Below are positions 25,324-34,697 of a DNA stretch of 64,000 nucleotides, one piece after another. Every line of letters begins with the position of its first letter. The first letter of the stretch is position 1. The notes under the pieces are model-generated. The model saw only the letters and a program-made list of their open reading frames with translations. It was not told where the DNA came from and did not search any database. The translations under genes and the position numbers were made by a program. Source of the DNA: CAVOJV01 sp963696325 (GTDB taxonomy: Bacteria > Pseudomonadota > Gammaproteobacteria > Competibacterales > Competibacteraceae); assembly GCA_963696325.1 (NCBI GenBank), contig CAVOJV010000071.1, positions 1-64,000 of the forward strand, read 5' to 3'.

Positions 25324-26007
25324 ATGAAAGTGTTTCTTAAGAGATATTCATGGCCGCATTGGGCCACGGCTTTGATGCTTGCCGGACCGCTGGTCAGCGT
25401 GCAGTCGGCGTGGGCGGCTCCGCGTGACCACGAACCCCAAGCCTTGAAGGGCGTCGTTGAGCGTTATAACTACAGTCCCAGAGGTGGCTATGAGAGCATG
25501 TTGCTCAAGAGCGCGGACAAGCTGGTGCAAATCAACTTCCCGCCGCACATGGCGACGGAAGTGACCAAGGCCGTGGCGACGGGCAACCAGATCAGCGTGG
25601 TTGCCGTGGCCGAAGACGCAAAGGGCGACCATCCTGTGTACGGGCTGCAGAAACTCACCATGGCCAATGGCGAAGAGATCGTCATGCTCAAACCAAAGCC
25701 AGGGGAACAGCCGAAGCCCGAGAACGTCGAGAAGACCGAGGGCGTGACCAAGTATCTCAACTATGGCCGTCGCGGCGAAGTGAACGGTGCCGTCCTCGAA
25801 AGCGGTGATTTTGTGCATCTCGGGCCGCAAGGCGCTGAACTGGTAAAACTCGCAATCGGTCAGAAGCTCTCGATCGAGAGTGCGGCAGCTACGATAGTTG
25901 AAGGCCACAGGGTGATTGAGCATCCGATCAAAGTAAACGATGTCGAGATTCCTTACGGGCCGCCGCCCCACGCGAAGAAACATGCGCCCAAGCACCCGCA
26001 TTCGTAA
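25324..26007 (+). CDS. Secreted hypothetical protein with His-rich tail
   Basis: The 227-residue protein starts with a signal peptide (positively charged start, then ATALMLAGPLVSVQSAWA, cleavage near residue 32). The mature part seems to hold two related beta-rich halves (GVVERYNYSPRGGYESMLL... and GVTKYLNYGRRGEVNGAVLES...), suggesting an internal duplication, and a C-terminal tail HAKKHAPKHPHS. GGAGG is seven bases before the ATG. No named family is recognised. A periplasmic binding role, perhaps metal-linked through the tail, is speculation. Confidence 0.78.
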   Translation: MKVFLKRYSWPHWATALMLAGPLVSVQSAWAAPRDHEPQALKGVVERYNYSPRGGYESMLLKSADKLVQINFPPHMATEVTKAVATGNQISVVAVAEDAKGDHPVYGLQKLTMANGEEIVMLKPKPGEQPKPENVEKTEGVTKYLNYGRRGEVNGAVLESGDFVHLGPQGAELVKLAIGQKLSIESAAATIVEGHRVIEHPIKVNDVEIPYGPPPHAKKHAPKHPHS

Positions 26008-26205
26008 GGATTAGCGGTCCTTGATAGCTGTTTGAATTTTTAGTGCATCGGCCCTCGTGTTTCCAGGCTGACGCGCCCGCGATGGATTGTGGTACGCTTT
26101 GGCCCATCGCCCCCGGTCAAATGCTGGCCCATGTGGTTAACCGGCGGAAAGATGCGTTTTCGCCCTGCCGCCGAAGTATCTCCGCATCAACAGGAGAGGA
26201 ATCTT

Positions 26206-27039
26206 ATGCTTATTCGGGTTGGGTACGACATCATCTTCGAGCATCCGGCGCCGACGCCGATTATTGTTATGCTCTACCTGCATCCTTCACGCACGCCAAC
26301 GATCCGTCGGGGGGAATTTCTGCTCGTGGAACCGCTGGTAAAGGTCAGCGAATACACCGACGTTTTTGGCAACCGCTGCGGCCGCCTGCTTGTGCCAGCC
26401 GGCCGGGTGCGGTTCTGGAATGATGCGATAGTCGAGGATAGCGGCCAACCGGACCACCTTAATCCCACGGCCGAACAGCACGAAATCTATGCGTTGCCGG
26501 ATGAGACGCTCACCTTCCTGATGGCGAGCCGCTACTGCGAAGTAGACCGCATGGTGGATATTGCCTGGCAGCTTTTCGGTACCCTGCCGAAAGGGTGGGC
26601 GCGGGTGCAGGCGATCTGCGACTTCGTGCACGGCCATATCAAATTCGATTACTTGCAGGCCCGGAGCACACGCACCGCTTACGAAGCTTACCAGGAGCGG
26701 GTCGGCGTCTGTCGCGACTTCACACATCTGGCGGTGACTTTCTGCCGCTGCCTGAACATCCCCGCCCGCTACTGCACCGGCTATCTCGGCGACATCGGGG
26801 TGCCATCGACGCCTGGCCCGATGGATTTCAGCGCGTGGTTTGAGGTTTACCTGGGTGGTCATTGGTACACCTTTGACCCGCGTAATAACACGCCTCGCAT
26901 CGGTCGTGTCCTGATGGCCTATGGTCACGACGCCGCTGATGTGGCGCTCCTGACTTCATTCGGCCCAAGCCGGCTGGAGCGGTTCACGGTGTGGACTAAT
27001 GAAGTGGGCGAGGAAACACTGTTACAGGCCACGAGTTAG
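26206..27039 (+). CDS. Transglutaminase-like protein
   Basis: A 277-residue protein with a beta-rich N-terminal region and a transglutaminase-like core. The predicted catalytic triad is Cys169 (VGVCRDFTH), His219 (GGHWYTFD) and Asp224 (TFDPRNN). Such bacterial proteins are putative cysteine proteases or amide-transfer enzymes; substrates are unknown. There is no signal peptide. AGGAGAGG sits seven bases before the ATG at 26206, so an in-frame ATG at 26089 is rejected. The broken Mg-ATPase gene begins 18 bases after its stop, so the two may have been cotranscribed. Confidence 0.88.
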   Translation: MLIRVGYDIIFEHPAPTPIIVMLYLHPSRTPTIRRGEFLLVEPLVKVSEYTDVFGNRCGRLLVPAGRVRFWNDAIVEDSGQPDHLNPTAEQHEIYALPDETLTFLMASRYCEVDRMVDIAWQLFGTLPKGWARVQAICDFVHGHIKFDYLQARSTRTAYEAYQERVGVCRDFTHLAVTFCRCLNIPARYCTGYLGDIGVPSTPGPMDFSAWFEVYLGGHWYTFDPRNNTPRIGRVLMAYGHDAADVALLTSFGPSRLERFTVWTNEVGEETLLQATS

Positions 27040-27057
27040 CAGCGCGTGGGTCAAATT

Positions 27058-29580
27058 ATGAACCAACACTCTTTGGCCTTTTGGAGCCTTTCCGCTGCCG
27101 AAATGCCGCAGCAACTGCAAACGGCAAAGGAAGGATTGACGGGTGCTGAAGCCAGACAGCGGCTCGCCCGCTATGGCTCTAATCTCCTGAAGCCGCAAAC
27201 GCGGTCGGATGTGTTTACGCTGCTGCTTGCTCAATTCAAGAGTCCGATTATCCTCATACTTTTCTTTGCAACGGGATTGTCATTTTTTTTACATGATCCT
27301 GTCGATGCTCTCATTATTCTCACCATTGTCCTCGCCAGCGGCCTGCTCGGGTTTTGGCAGGAGCACAGCGCAACGAACGCGGTAGAGAAGTTGCTTGCCA
27401 TCGTGCAAGTTAAGGCGGCGGTGCTGCGCGATGGGAGCCCCAAAGAAATCCCGGTCGAAGGGATTGTACCCGGAGATATCGTTATCCTGAACGCTGGAGA
27501 TATCGTCCCCGGAGACTGTCTGGTTCAGGAATCCAACGATCTTTTCGTCGATGAAGCCATGCTGACGGGTGAAACGTTCCCGGTGGAAAAAGCGGTTGCG
27601 GTGTTGTCGGCAGAGATACCACTGGGTCAGCGGAGCAACGCTCTTTGGATGGGAACCCATGTGGTCAGCGGCAGCGCAACGGCACTCGTGATACGCACCG
27701 GCAAGGAAACCGAATTCGGCAAGGTGTCCGAGCGGCTAAAACTCAGACCGCAGGAAACGGACTTTGAAAGCGGCATACGGCAATTCGGCTATTTCCTCAT
27801 GGAAGTAACGCTGGTGCTGGTGGTCGGGATCTTTGCCATCAACGTCTATTTGGCGCGCCCGGTCCTCGACTCCTTTCTCTTTTCCCTGGCGCTCGCGGTT
27901 GGTCTAACCCCGCAATTGTTGCCAGCGATTATCAGCATCAACCTGGCCCATGGCGCCAAACGGATGGCTCAAGCGAAGGTGATTGTCAAACGGCTCGCCT
28001 CGATTGAAAACTTTGGCAGCATGAACGTGATTTGCTCGGATAAAACCGGCACCCTGACTGAAGGGAGTCGTGCATTTACAATCCGCCCTGGATGTGGAAG
28101 GTGCACCCAGCGATCAAGTCCTGCTCTACGCGTATCTCAATGCTTTTTACGAGACCGGCTTTACCAATCCGATCGATGAAGCCATCCGCACTTATCGTCA
28201 GTTTGACCTGTCGGGCTACCAAAAGCAGGACGAAATCCCCTACGATTTTCTGCGCAAGCGCTTGAGTATCTTGGTTTTACATGATGATAAGTATCTGATG
28301 GTGACCAAAGGCGCGCTGCCGAATGTGCTCGCCGTCTGTTCATCGGCGGAAGCTGAAGGAGGAAAAACTGTCGAGATCGCCGCGATGCGGGAACGGATCC
28401 AGCAACACTTTGAGGAGTTCAGTAATAAGGGTTTTCGTACCTTGGGTGTCGCTTACAAAAACATGGGATCTGAGTCGCGCATCAGCAAGGACCACGAAGC
28501 CGGTATGACGTTTTTGGGATTCTTGGTTCTTTTTGATCCGCCCAAGCCCAATATCATCGAGACGATTACCAGCCTGAAGAATCTCGGTGTTTCACTGAAG
28601 ATCATCACGGGAGACAACCATCTGGTCGCCGCCAACGTCAGTCAACAGATGGGATTATCGAATACAAAAATCCTCACAGGGCCAGACCTCCGCCAGTTGA
28701 GCGATGCGGCGTTGCTCAACCGCGTGGCTGACGTGGACGTCTTCGCTGAAATCGAACCCAATCAGAAAGAACGCATCATTCTTGCCCTCGGAAAGCTGGA
28801 AATGTCGTGGGGTATATGGGAGACGGCATCAATGATGCCTCGGCGCTCCATGCCGCCGATGTCGGAATTTCTGTTGAGAGCGCAGTGGATGTTGCCAAAG
28901 ATGCGGCTGATATCGTTTTACTTGAAAAGGATCTGGGTGTTCTGGTGCAGGGTGTGCGCGAAGGGCGGACGACCTTTGCGAACACCCTGAAGTATGTGTT
29001 TATGGCGACCAGCGCCAATTTTGGAAACATGTTCAGCATGGCTGGAGTATCCCTCTTTCTGCCGTTTCTCCCCTTGCTGCCCAAGCAGATTTTGCTCACC
29101 AATCTACTGACCGATTTCCCGGAGATGACGATCGCGACTGACCGGGTGGATAACGAGATGATTGACTATCCTCGGCGCTGGGACATTAAGGTCATTCGCA
29201 AGTTTATGATTACCTTCGGCTTGGTGAGTTCGGTGTTTGACTACCTCACCTTTGGTGTACTTCTGTTCATCCTGCATGCGACTCAGGACCAGTTTAGAAC
29301 CGGCTGGTTTCTGGAGTCGGTTATTTCAGCGTCATTAATTGTGCTGGTTATTCGAAGTCGGAAACCTTTCTTCAAGAGTAAACCGGGGAAGTATTTGTTA
29401 ATGGCAACCCTGTCAATTGTTGTCGTAACGTTGATTTTACCTTTCACCCCACTTGCCGATATTTTTGGATTCAGCCCACTGCCCATTTCGTTCCTTGTGG
29501 TCATTGGAATGATTGTCGTGTTTTACATCATCACGGCGGAAGTAGCGAAGACGGTTTTTTACAGGAAGGTGAAATTTTGA
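27058..29580 (+). pseudogene. mgtA: Magnesium-translocating P-type ATPase, split by two frameshifts
   Basis: Three consecutive frames together encode a full P-type ATPase of the MgtA/MgtB type (about 840 residues). The first has the N-terminal helices, the actuator loop (EAMLTGE) and the phosphorylation motif CSDKTGTLTEG. After one extra base near 28065 the second continues through the nucleotide-binding domain (KGALPNVLAVC, ITGDNHLVA). After one lost base near 28798 the third resumes with GYMGDGINDASALH and the C-terminal membrane helices. Everything lines up without other loss, so the breaks are recent or are sequencing errors. A slightly earlier GTG at 27046 is an alternative start. The intact protein would import Mg2+ across the inner membrane. 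Confidence 0.9.
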
Positions 29581-29636
29581 AGGGAAAATATTAGGAGAGA
29601 CTGGAAATGTCACGACGTGGGGCTTAACCCACTCGA

Positions 29637-31031
29637 TTACCCACAACTTCCAACTCATTGTTAAGATATAACTTTTCATGAGGTGGTAGGAGTGTGGCAT
29701 GAGTTGGGCAGCGCAGGAATTTGAGGGGCTGGAGTTGGGGGATGCCCGGCGGACCCAGCGGTTGATCAAATTGGTGGACGAGCTGTCGGCCCAGCCGACC
29801 GGGAGTATCCCGCTGGCCTGCGGGGGCTGGCCCGAGACCAAGGCGGCCTACCGGTTGCTGGACAATCCAGCGGTGGGGTGGCGGGAGATTCTGGAAGTCG
29901 ATACCGCGCGGACGGTGGAGCGGATGCAAGGTCAGCCGGTGGTGCTGTGCATTCAGGACACCACCGAACTGGACTTCACCGCGCAACCGGGGATCGCCGG
30001 GCTGAACCGGTTGAGCTACGAAGCCCAGCACGGGCTGTACGTGCATCCAACCCTGGCGGTGACGCCGGCCGGGCTGGCCTTGGGGGTGCTGGACGCCTGG
30101 CCGTGGGCCCGGAAGCCGAAAGACCAGCCCGACCTCAAGGAAAGCACCCGCTGGGTCGAGGGTTACGCGAGCGTCGCCGATCTGGCCGAGACCGTGGCCG
30201 ACACCCGGTTGGTGTACGTGGCGGATCGGGAAGGCGACCTGCGGGCGCTGATCGATGCCGCCGCCCGGCGCGGCACGCCGGCGGACTGGCTGATCCGGTC
30301 CAAGCACCACCGCAAGACCACCACCGGTGAGAAGCTGTGGGCTCGGCTGGCGCGGAGCGATCCGCTGGGGGCGGTCGAATTCACCCTGCCGGCGGCGCCG
30401 GATCGCCCCGCCCGATCGGTGCGGCAGACGCTGTATCGCCCCGTGGTGACGCTGCCGGCCCATCACGGCCAACCCGCCGTGACCGTAACCGCGATCCTGG
30501 CGCGGGAGGAACCGCCGCCGGCGGGTGAGAAGGCGATTGAGTGGCGGCTGCTGACCAACCGGACGGCGGAACCGCTCGAGGCGGTCGTGGAACTGATTGA
30601 TTGGTATCGTCGCCGCTGGCGGCTGGAAATTTTTTCCGGATCTGGAAATCCGGCTGCAAAATTGAAACATTGCAGCTCGAAAAACTTGCACGACTCGAAC
30701 CCGCTTTGGCCTTCTACAGGATCATCGCTGGGCAAGCGTGGTATATGACCATGCTCGGCAGAACTTGTCCAGAATTACCCTGTAATGTCGTGGTTGTCGA
30801 TGAAGAATGGCAGGTGGTGTATATCGTCGCTAAGCGCCAACCCCCACCCGAGGTGCCGCCCTGCTTGGATGAGATGGTGCGCCTGGTCGCCGGCTTCGGC
30901 GGTTTCTAAGATTGGCAACGCGACGGCTTCCCGGGACCACAGACCCTTTGGAATGGACTAAAGCGCATCCGCGATTTCGGCTTAGCCATGGCAGCTGAGC
31001 GCGCCATGCATAGTTCAAGTTATGGGTGACG
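29637..31031. mobile_element. IS4-type insertion sequence, inactive
   Basis: Imperfect terminal inverted repeats TTACCCACAACTTCCAACT (29637-29655) and AGTTCAAGTTATGGGTGA (31012-31029) flank a broken IS4-type transposase gene. The size, ~1.4 kb, fits the family. The right end lies about 15 bases from the next element. Confidence 0.7.
29699..31029 (+). pseudogene. IS4-family (Tn5-like) transposase with frameshift and nonsense codon
   Basis: The first frame (29699 to ~30632) carries the N-terminal DNA-binding region (FEGLELGDARRTQRLIKL) and catalytic acids in CIQDTTELDF, YVADREGD and the YRRRWRLE signature. Right after that Glu, one T is missing from a T run and the frame shifts. The correct continuation (FFRIWKSGCKIETLQLE) is in another frame. 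That frame meets a TAA at 30907-30909 inside the conserved tail (GGF, then DGFPGPQTLWNGLKR) and runs on to 31029. All catalytic residues are present, but the tail cannot be made without both recoding and readthrough. Confidence 0.9.
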
Positions 31032-31044
31032 ATATGGCTAATGT

Positions 31045-32753
31045 CAGGTGGGCGATGCAACATCAAATGGCAAGGTACAGGACTAGAAAATAAGAGTTTG
31101 CTGATCAGAAGAGGCGTTGAGGCTGGTGGCAAACCCGAGGGAGGCGTTAAGCGGCGCAGCGTGCCCGCGTGAAGCGGGTAAAGCCGAGCATCTCTAGCCA
31201 GTGGGGATGAGCTTGGCCGGTCAACAGCTCAGTGGGAGACTTGCCGCGTCGTTCGGGTTTCTGGCTGCGTGAAAAGGGTTGATGGTTCAGGAAGAAACGG
31301 AGCAGATCAAGGTAGGCGGGTCCGATCTGCCGGCGCAGGAAGAAATAGTTGCGCAGCCGGCTGTTGACGTTCTCGACCAGGGAGCTGGCGCGATGGAAGC
31401 GGTTACGCCACTGCTCAAGCGTCTGCTGAAGGGGGAAAAAGCCGTCGTGGAGTTGCTGGTGCAAGGCGGTGGCTTTGGGCCAATAAGCGGTGGTGGTGCT
31501 CGGCAGGCTTTGCAGGGCCAGCAGCTCACGCACGAGGGCTGGGGGTACGGCGACCTGTTGCGCCAGGGTCTCGAGTTCCTGATCCAGCCGGGTAGCGAAG
31601 GCCAGCAGGGTGTCGCGCTGGTTAGCCAGGGCACGGCAGAGCGGGCGCAGGCGTTTGGCATCCAGGGTTTCGAGGTCCTGCAGGGCGGCAACCACGAAAT
31701 CATACAGGGCCTGCCGCGTGGTGGCGTCGGGGCCGGCCAGGGCGAGGATATCGTGCTGGAGCCAGCCGGCCAGCGTCTGCACCTCGTCGGCCAGGCGAAT
31801 GGCGGTGGTCTCCTGGGCGCGGGCACGGGCCAGCGGTTTGGACAGTGGACGGCCTTGGCCGCATTGTTTGGCCCGCTGCATCTTCTGCTCCAGCTCTTCT
31901 CGCCGGGCGATCGCGGCATAGGCGCGCTTTTCCAGGGTCGCGACCAGACGGATCACCGTCCGCAGCCCGTGAAAGACATCACCGTCGCAGGGCACCGCCG
32001 GCCAAGCGGTGGCCTGGCCGGCTCGTAACCCCTGCCCACCGTCGGCCACGATATAATCGGGCTGTAACCCCTGGTCAGCCAGGTCCCACAGATGAATTGC
32101 CCAGGTCTCGGCATCACGGTGCGCTTCCAGTGCCAGCAAGTAGCAATACGTGGAATCCAGATCGATGCCCACCAACACCGGTTGATGGCCCTGGAACAGC
32201 TCATCGTGGCTGCCCGACCGCACTCGAGACAGGTCTTGCGCGGCGTTGAGCCGCCGCGCCTCGGCCACCGCCTCCTGAACAATCGTGTGCACGGTGCCCA
32301 GGGCGATCGGTTGCGCCAGCAGGTCACGGAAAAAGGCCATCACCCCCCGAAACGAACTGTGACACAGCAGCACCAGCCCTAACACCACTTGCCGCAACCA
32401 AGCCTTGGTCACCGGCAGGTAGAACAGCACCTCGTCGTCCATCGGGGCCAGGGGTTGAAAGGCTTGCTCCAGCGCCTGCGCACCCTTGTCGGCTTGCTGA
32501 TAGAGAAACTTCCGGCTAACCTCATGCCGCTCGGCCAGCTCCGTCACCGGCTCGCTCCGCGTCAGTACCTGCAGCGCTAACCGCTGGCGTTGCTTGCCAT
32601 CCAGGGTATGGGCAGCACAGGTCACGTGCGCCGTTGACACATTGGGATCAGACGGGGTATTAGTCACTGGGGTAGCCATGCTGATGACCTCCGAAAAAGT
32701 GGGATGGCGCCAAAATTCTCACTCTACCGGAAATATCAGCATCGGCTACCCTG
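31045..32753. mobile_element. Insertion sequence with DUF6399-like transposase
   Basis: CAGGTGGGCGATGC (31045-31058) and GCATCGGCTACCCTG (32739-32753) are imperfect inverted ends bounding one intact transposase gene, giving an element of ~1.7 kb. The ends are my best guess; target duplications are not clear. Confidence 0.5.
31147..32679 (-). CDS. Intact transposase (DUF6399-like)
   Basis: A 510-residue protein with an N-terminal helix-turn-helix (LALQVLTRSEPVTELAERHEVSRKFLYQQ), a DDE-like core with acidic residues in VLVGIDLDSTYCYLL and YIVADGGQGLRAG, a long coiled insertion (about 250-330) and the C-terminal block SSLVENVNSRLRNYFFLRRQ. The last block resembles the DUF6399 transposase group; the Glu in VENVNS is a likely third catalytic residue. 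The frame is unbroken, so this element is the likeliest active one in the window. It is bounded by candidate inverted repeats. Confidence 0.8.
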   Translation of the reverse strand: MATPVTNTPSDPNVSTAHVTCAAHTLDGKQRQRLALQVLTRSEPVTELAERHEVSRKFLYQQADKGAQALEQAFQPLAPMDDEVLFYLPVTKAWLRQVVLGLVLLCHSSFRGVMAFFRDLLAQPIALGTVHTIVQEAVAEARRLNAAQDLSRVRSGSHDELFQGHQPVLVGIDLDSTYCYLLALEAHRDAETWAIHLWDLADQGLQPDYIVADGGQGLRAGQATAWPAVPCDGDVFHGLRTVIRLVATLEKRAYAAIARREELEQKMQRAKQCGQGRPLSKPLARARAQETTAIRLADEVQTLAGWLQHDILALAGPDATTRQALYDFVVAALQDLETLDAKRLRPLCRALANQRDTLLAFATRLDQELETLAQQVAVPPALVRELLALQSLPSTTTAYWPKATALHQQLHDGFFPLQQTLEQWRNRFHRASSLVENVNSRLRNYFFLRRQIGPAYLDLLRFFLNHQPFSRSQKPERRGKSPTELLTGQAHPHWLEMLGFTRFTRARCAA

Positions 32754-32809
32754 TTAAATTGTTACCTCGGATTGAACCAAGCCGAATTTTGCGATTTTAC
32801 GTTTCTCCA

Positions 32810-32917
32810 GCGCACAAAACTGTGGGGATTATTTCGCGGTGTTAGAAGAATCAGGATAGAAAACAGCAAGCCAAAGCTCGAGTGCACAAAATCGCGGAAT
32901 TTATGTCGGGGTGTTAG
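32810..32917. repeat. Pair of 36-bp direct repeats
   Basis: Two direct copies (32810-32845 and 32882-32917) agree at 27 of 36 positions, sharing GCACAAAA near the left and GTGTTAG at the right. The second overlaps the stop codon of the response regulator gene. Origin is unclear: decayed IS ends or protein-binding sites. Confidence 0.6.
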
Positions 32918-33717
32918 TCAGAGAGATTTTCTCGGTTGGCGCGGTATTGGGACGGGTTCATGCCCACAATCTGCTGAAATGTACGGGCGAAATGGGAGAA
33001 ATCATTAAAGCCCACAGTGAGCGTTACAGAGGTGATTGAGGTATGGGGATTCTGCAACAGTTCCTTGGCCTTGGCGATGCGGTGGCGAATGAGATAATCA
33101 CGAAAAGTGATTCCGTGCTCTTTTTTGAAGTGACGACTGAAAGTGAAGATTTCCATGTGGCACAGCGCGGCCACTTTATTAACATGGATCTTTTCCTGAT
33201 AGTGAGTTTCGATGTAGGAAACGGCGAGTGAAGTTCTTTTTCTAGGGGTAGGGTAGCGAAAACTCGGCTCATTGGGGTTAGGGTTGTGTGGCATTAAACT
33301 CTGCCGGGACGCGGGTCCGCGAATGCTGCTAGACAGTGTACACAATGCTTCAACGCGCTTTAGTAACTCGCTAACCGGAATGGGTTTTACCAGGTAATCC
33401 CATACGCGCGTCCTGAATGACCAAACGGCCAAGTTTTCGGAGTGATACTCAGTGAGCATAAGGATCGGCAAATAACTAAATTCGAGCTTGGTCTGTTGCA
33501 ATACTTTCAGCCCAGCTAGCTCGGGATAATCGTATTCGAAACAGATGCACCTGGGAGCTGTATTGTGAATGGTATCGCCGACCTGGTTAGCCGTTGCAAT
33601 ACAGTGAATTCGATAATGACCAGAGAGCTTGTGAGCAATGCTGGGTTCGTCCTTGACGATCCGCAGGTCGACCCAAAGTATGTTAGGTAATTTTTTTTTT
33701 ATCTCTTCCATAGCCAT
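32914..33717 (-). CDS. Response regulator with AraC-type DNA-binding domain
   Basis: A 267-residue two-domain protein. Residues ~10-130 form a receiver-like domain (NILWVDLR at the start, a probable phospho-acceptor Asp in CFEYDYPEL, and the conserved Lys in DYLVKPIPVS). Residues ~160-260 form an AraC/XylS helix-turn-helix pair (VNKVAALCHMEIFTFSRHFKK and the signature VGFNDFSHFARTFQQIVGMNPSQYR). It should activate genes on phosphorylation, but no histidine kinase gene is near. GAGGA precedes the ATG. It sits alone between IS elements and has a visibly lower G+C content than its neighbours, which suggests acquisition with them. Confidence 0.88.
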   Translation of the reverse strand: MAMEEIKKKLPNILWVDLRIVKDEPSIAHKLSGHYRIHCIATANQVGDTIHNTAPRCICFEYDYPELAGLKVLQQTKLEFSYLPILMLTEYHSENLAVWSFRTRVWDYLVKPIPVSELLKRVEALCTLSSSIRGPASRQSLMPHNPNPNEPSFRYPTPRKRTSLAVSYIETHYQEKIHVNKVAALCHMEIFTFSRHFKKEHGITFRDYLIRHRIAKAKELLQNPHTSITSVTLTVGFNDFSHFARTFQQIVGMNPSQYRANRENLSD

Positions 33718-34135
33718 TAGCAGGTTCCTCGCGTCTTTAATCTTTGAAGTTGTGACAAAATCCTCTTCGCCAGGATACTTTATTTATAATGGTCATCTAG
33801 TTACAGATCTGAAATCTATTGACGATCCCCAGCTATCTCGAGTAACGTCAAGACTGATAGCTTTAGTGAATTTCTTGCCTTCGATGATAGATACATTTAA
33901 GAGGAAAGCATTTTGCGTGCCAGCATTGGGAAGACACGCCTTCCTCCTTAAACCCCCTTTTGGGACTTACAAGCGATATCTTTAGATGGTTGTTAAACTA
34001 CGTTTAGGCTTAGCCAGATCTTTCAGAACGCTTTCAAATTCGCTGCTAGCTTTTTATATTGCCACTTTTTTTAGGGGATTTCGGTAGATTCACTGTGATC
34101 TTGCCAGGGAATTTCGGATACCAAGAATTGCAAGG
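33718..34135. other. AT-rich stretch without recognised gene
   Basis: About 420 bases upstream of the response regulator gene. The stretch is AT-rich, and open frames here (for instance the plus-strand one ending at 33985) antisense the regulator start or lack any family pattern. It should contain the regulator promoter; I see nothing else in it. Confidence 0.5.
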
Positions 34136-34381
34136 CGGCTCGTTGCTTTTGGCGCTATCAGCAAGCGTGGCAAAGTCTATCTGCGACAGCTGTTCATTCA
34201 GGGAGCCCCGGCGCTCTAAACGCACCTGAAGCGCAACAAGTCGGCGCTCGGTGTTTGGCTGCAGGCGATCGAGACACGAAGCCACCGCAAGGTGGCGGTG
34301 GTCGCGCTTGCGAATAAGATCGTGCGCGTCTGCTGGAAGGTTCTGAACTCGGGAACCCCCTACCAGCCCTTCCCGGCATAG
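34136..34381 (+). pseudogene. C-terminal fragment of an IS110/IS1111-family transposase
   Basis: The plus-strand frame reads AISKRGKVYLRQLFIQGAPAL, then a stop, then LGVWLQAIETRSHRKVAVVALANKIVRVCWKVL. This is the conserved helix-hairpin region and tail of IS110-type (DEDD) transposases. The internal stop and missing catalytic N-terminal domain show it is dead. Confidence 0.85.
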
Positions 34382-34410
34382 GTACGTTGAAACCCATCAG
34401 CGGGGGGCAG

Positions 34411-34663
34411 TCGCACTCCTCCCGCGGAATCGCGACTTCTCGACCCAGGCGCTTGATCTCGTCATACCGATGTTCTGATGTCATCGTCTCCTGACCCGGC
34501 TGACGTTTCCCTGGTACTGTCTGCCCCAGCCATACAAAGTGTCTTTGCTCAGACCAGGCTCCTGAGCCGTCTGCGACATCGGCCGCCCAGATCCCACTGC
34601 CAGCTGCACCGCCGACTCCTTGAACTCGGCTGTATAGATTTTCGCTTGCTTGCTTTCTCTCAC
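34411..34663 (-). pseudogene. Relic of an IS3-family orfA (HTH part)
   Basis: MRESKQAKIYTAEFKESAVQ, then LAVGSGRPMSQTAQE and LSKDTLYGW, matches the start of IS3-type OrfA. A frameshift near 34485 moves the continuation (TSEHRYDEIKRLGREVA) into another frame, and the gene then degenerates next to the IS110 fragment. No orfB is present. Confidence 0.85.
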
Positions 34664-34697
34664 TCATTTCCACACATGCCTCCACCTAATCTCTATG

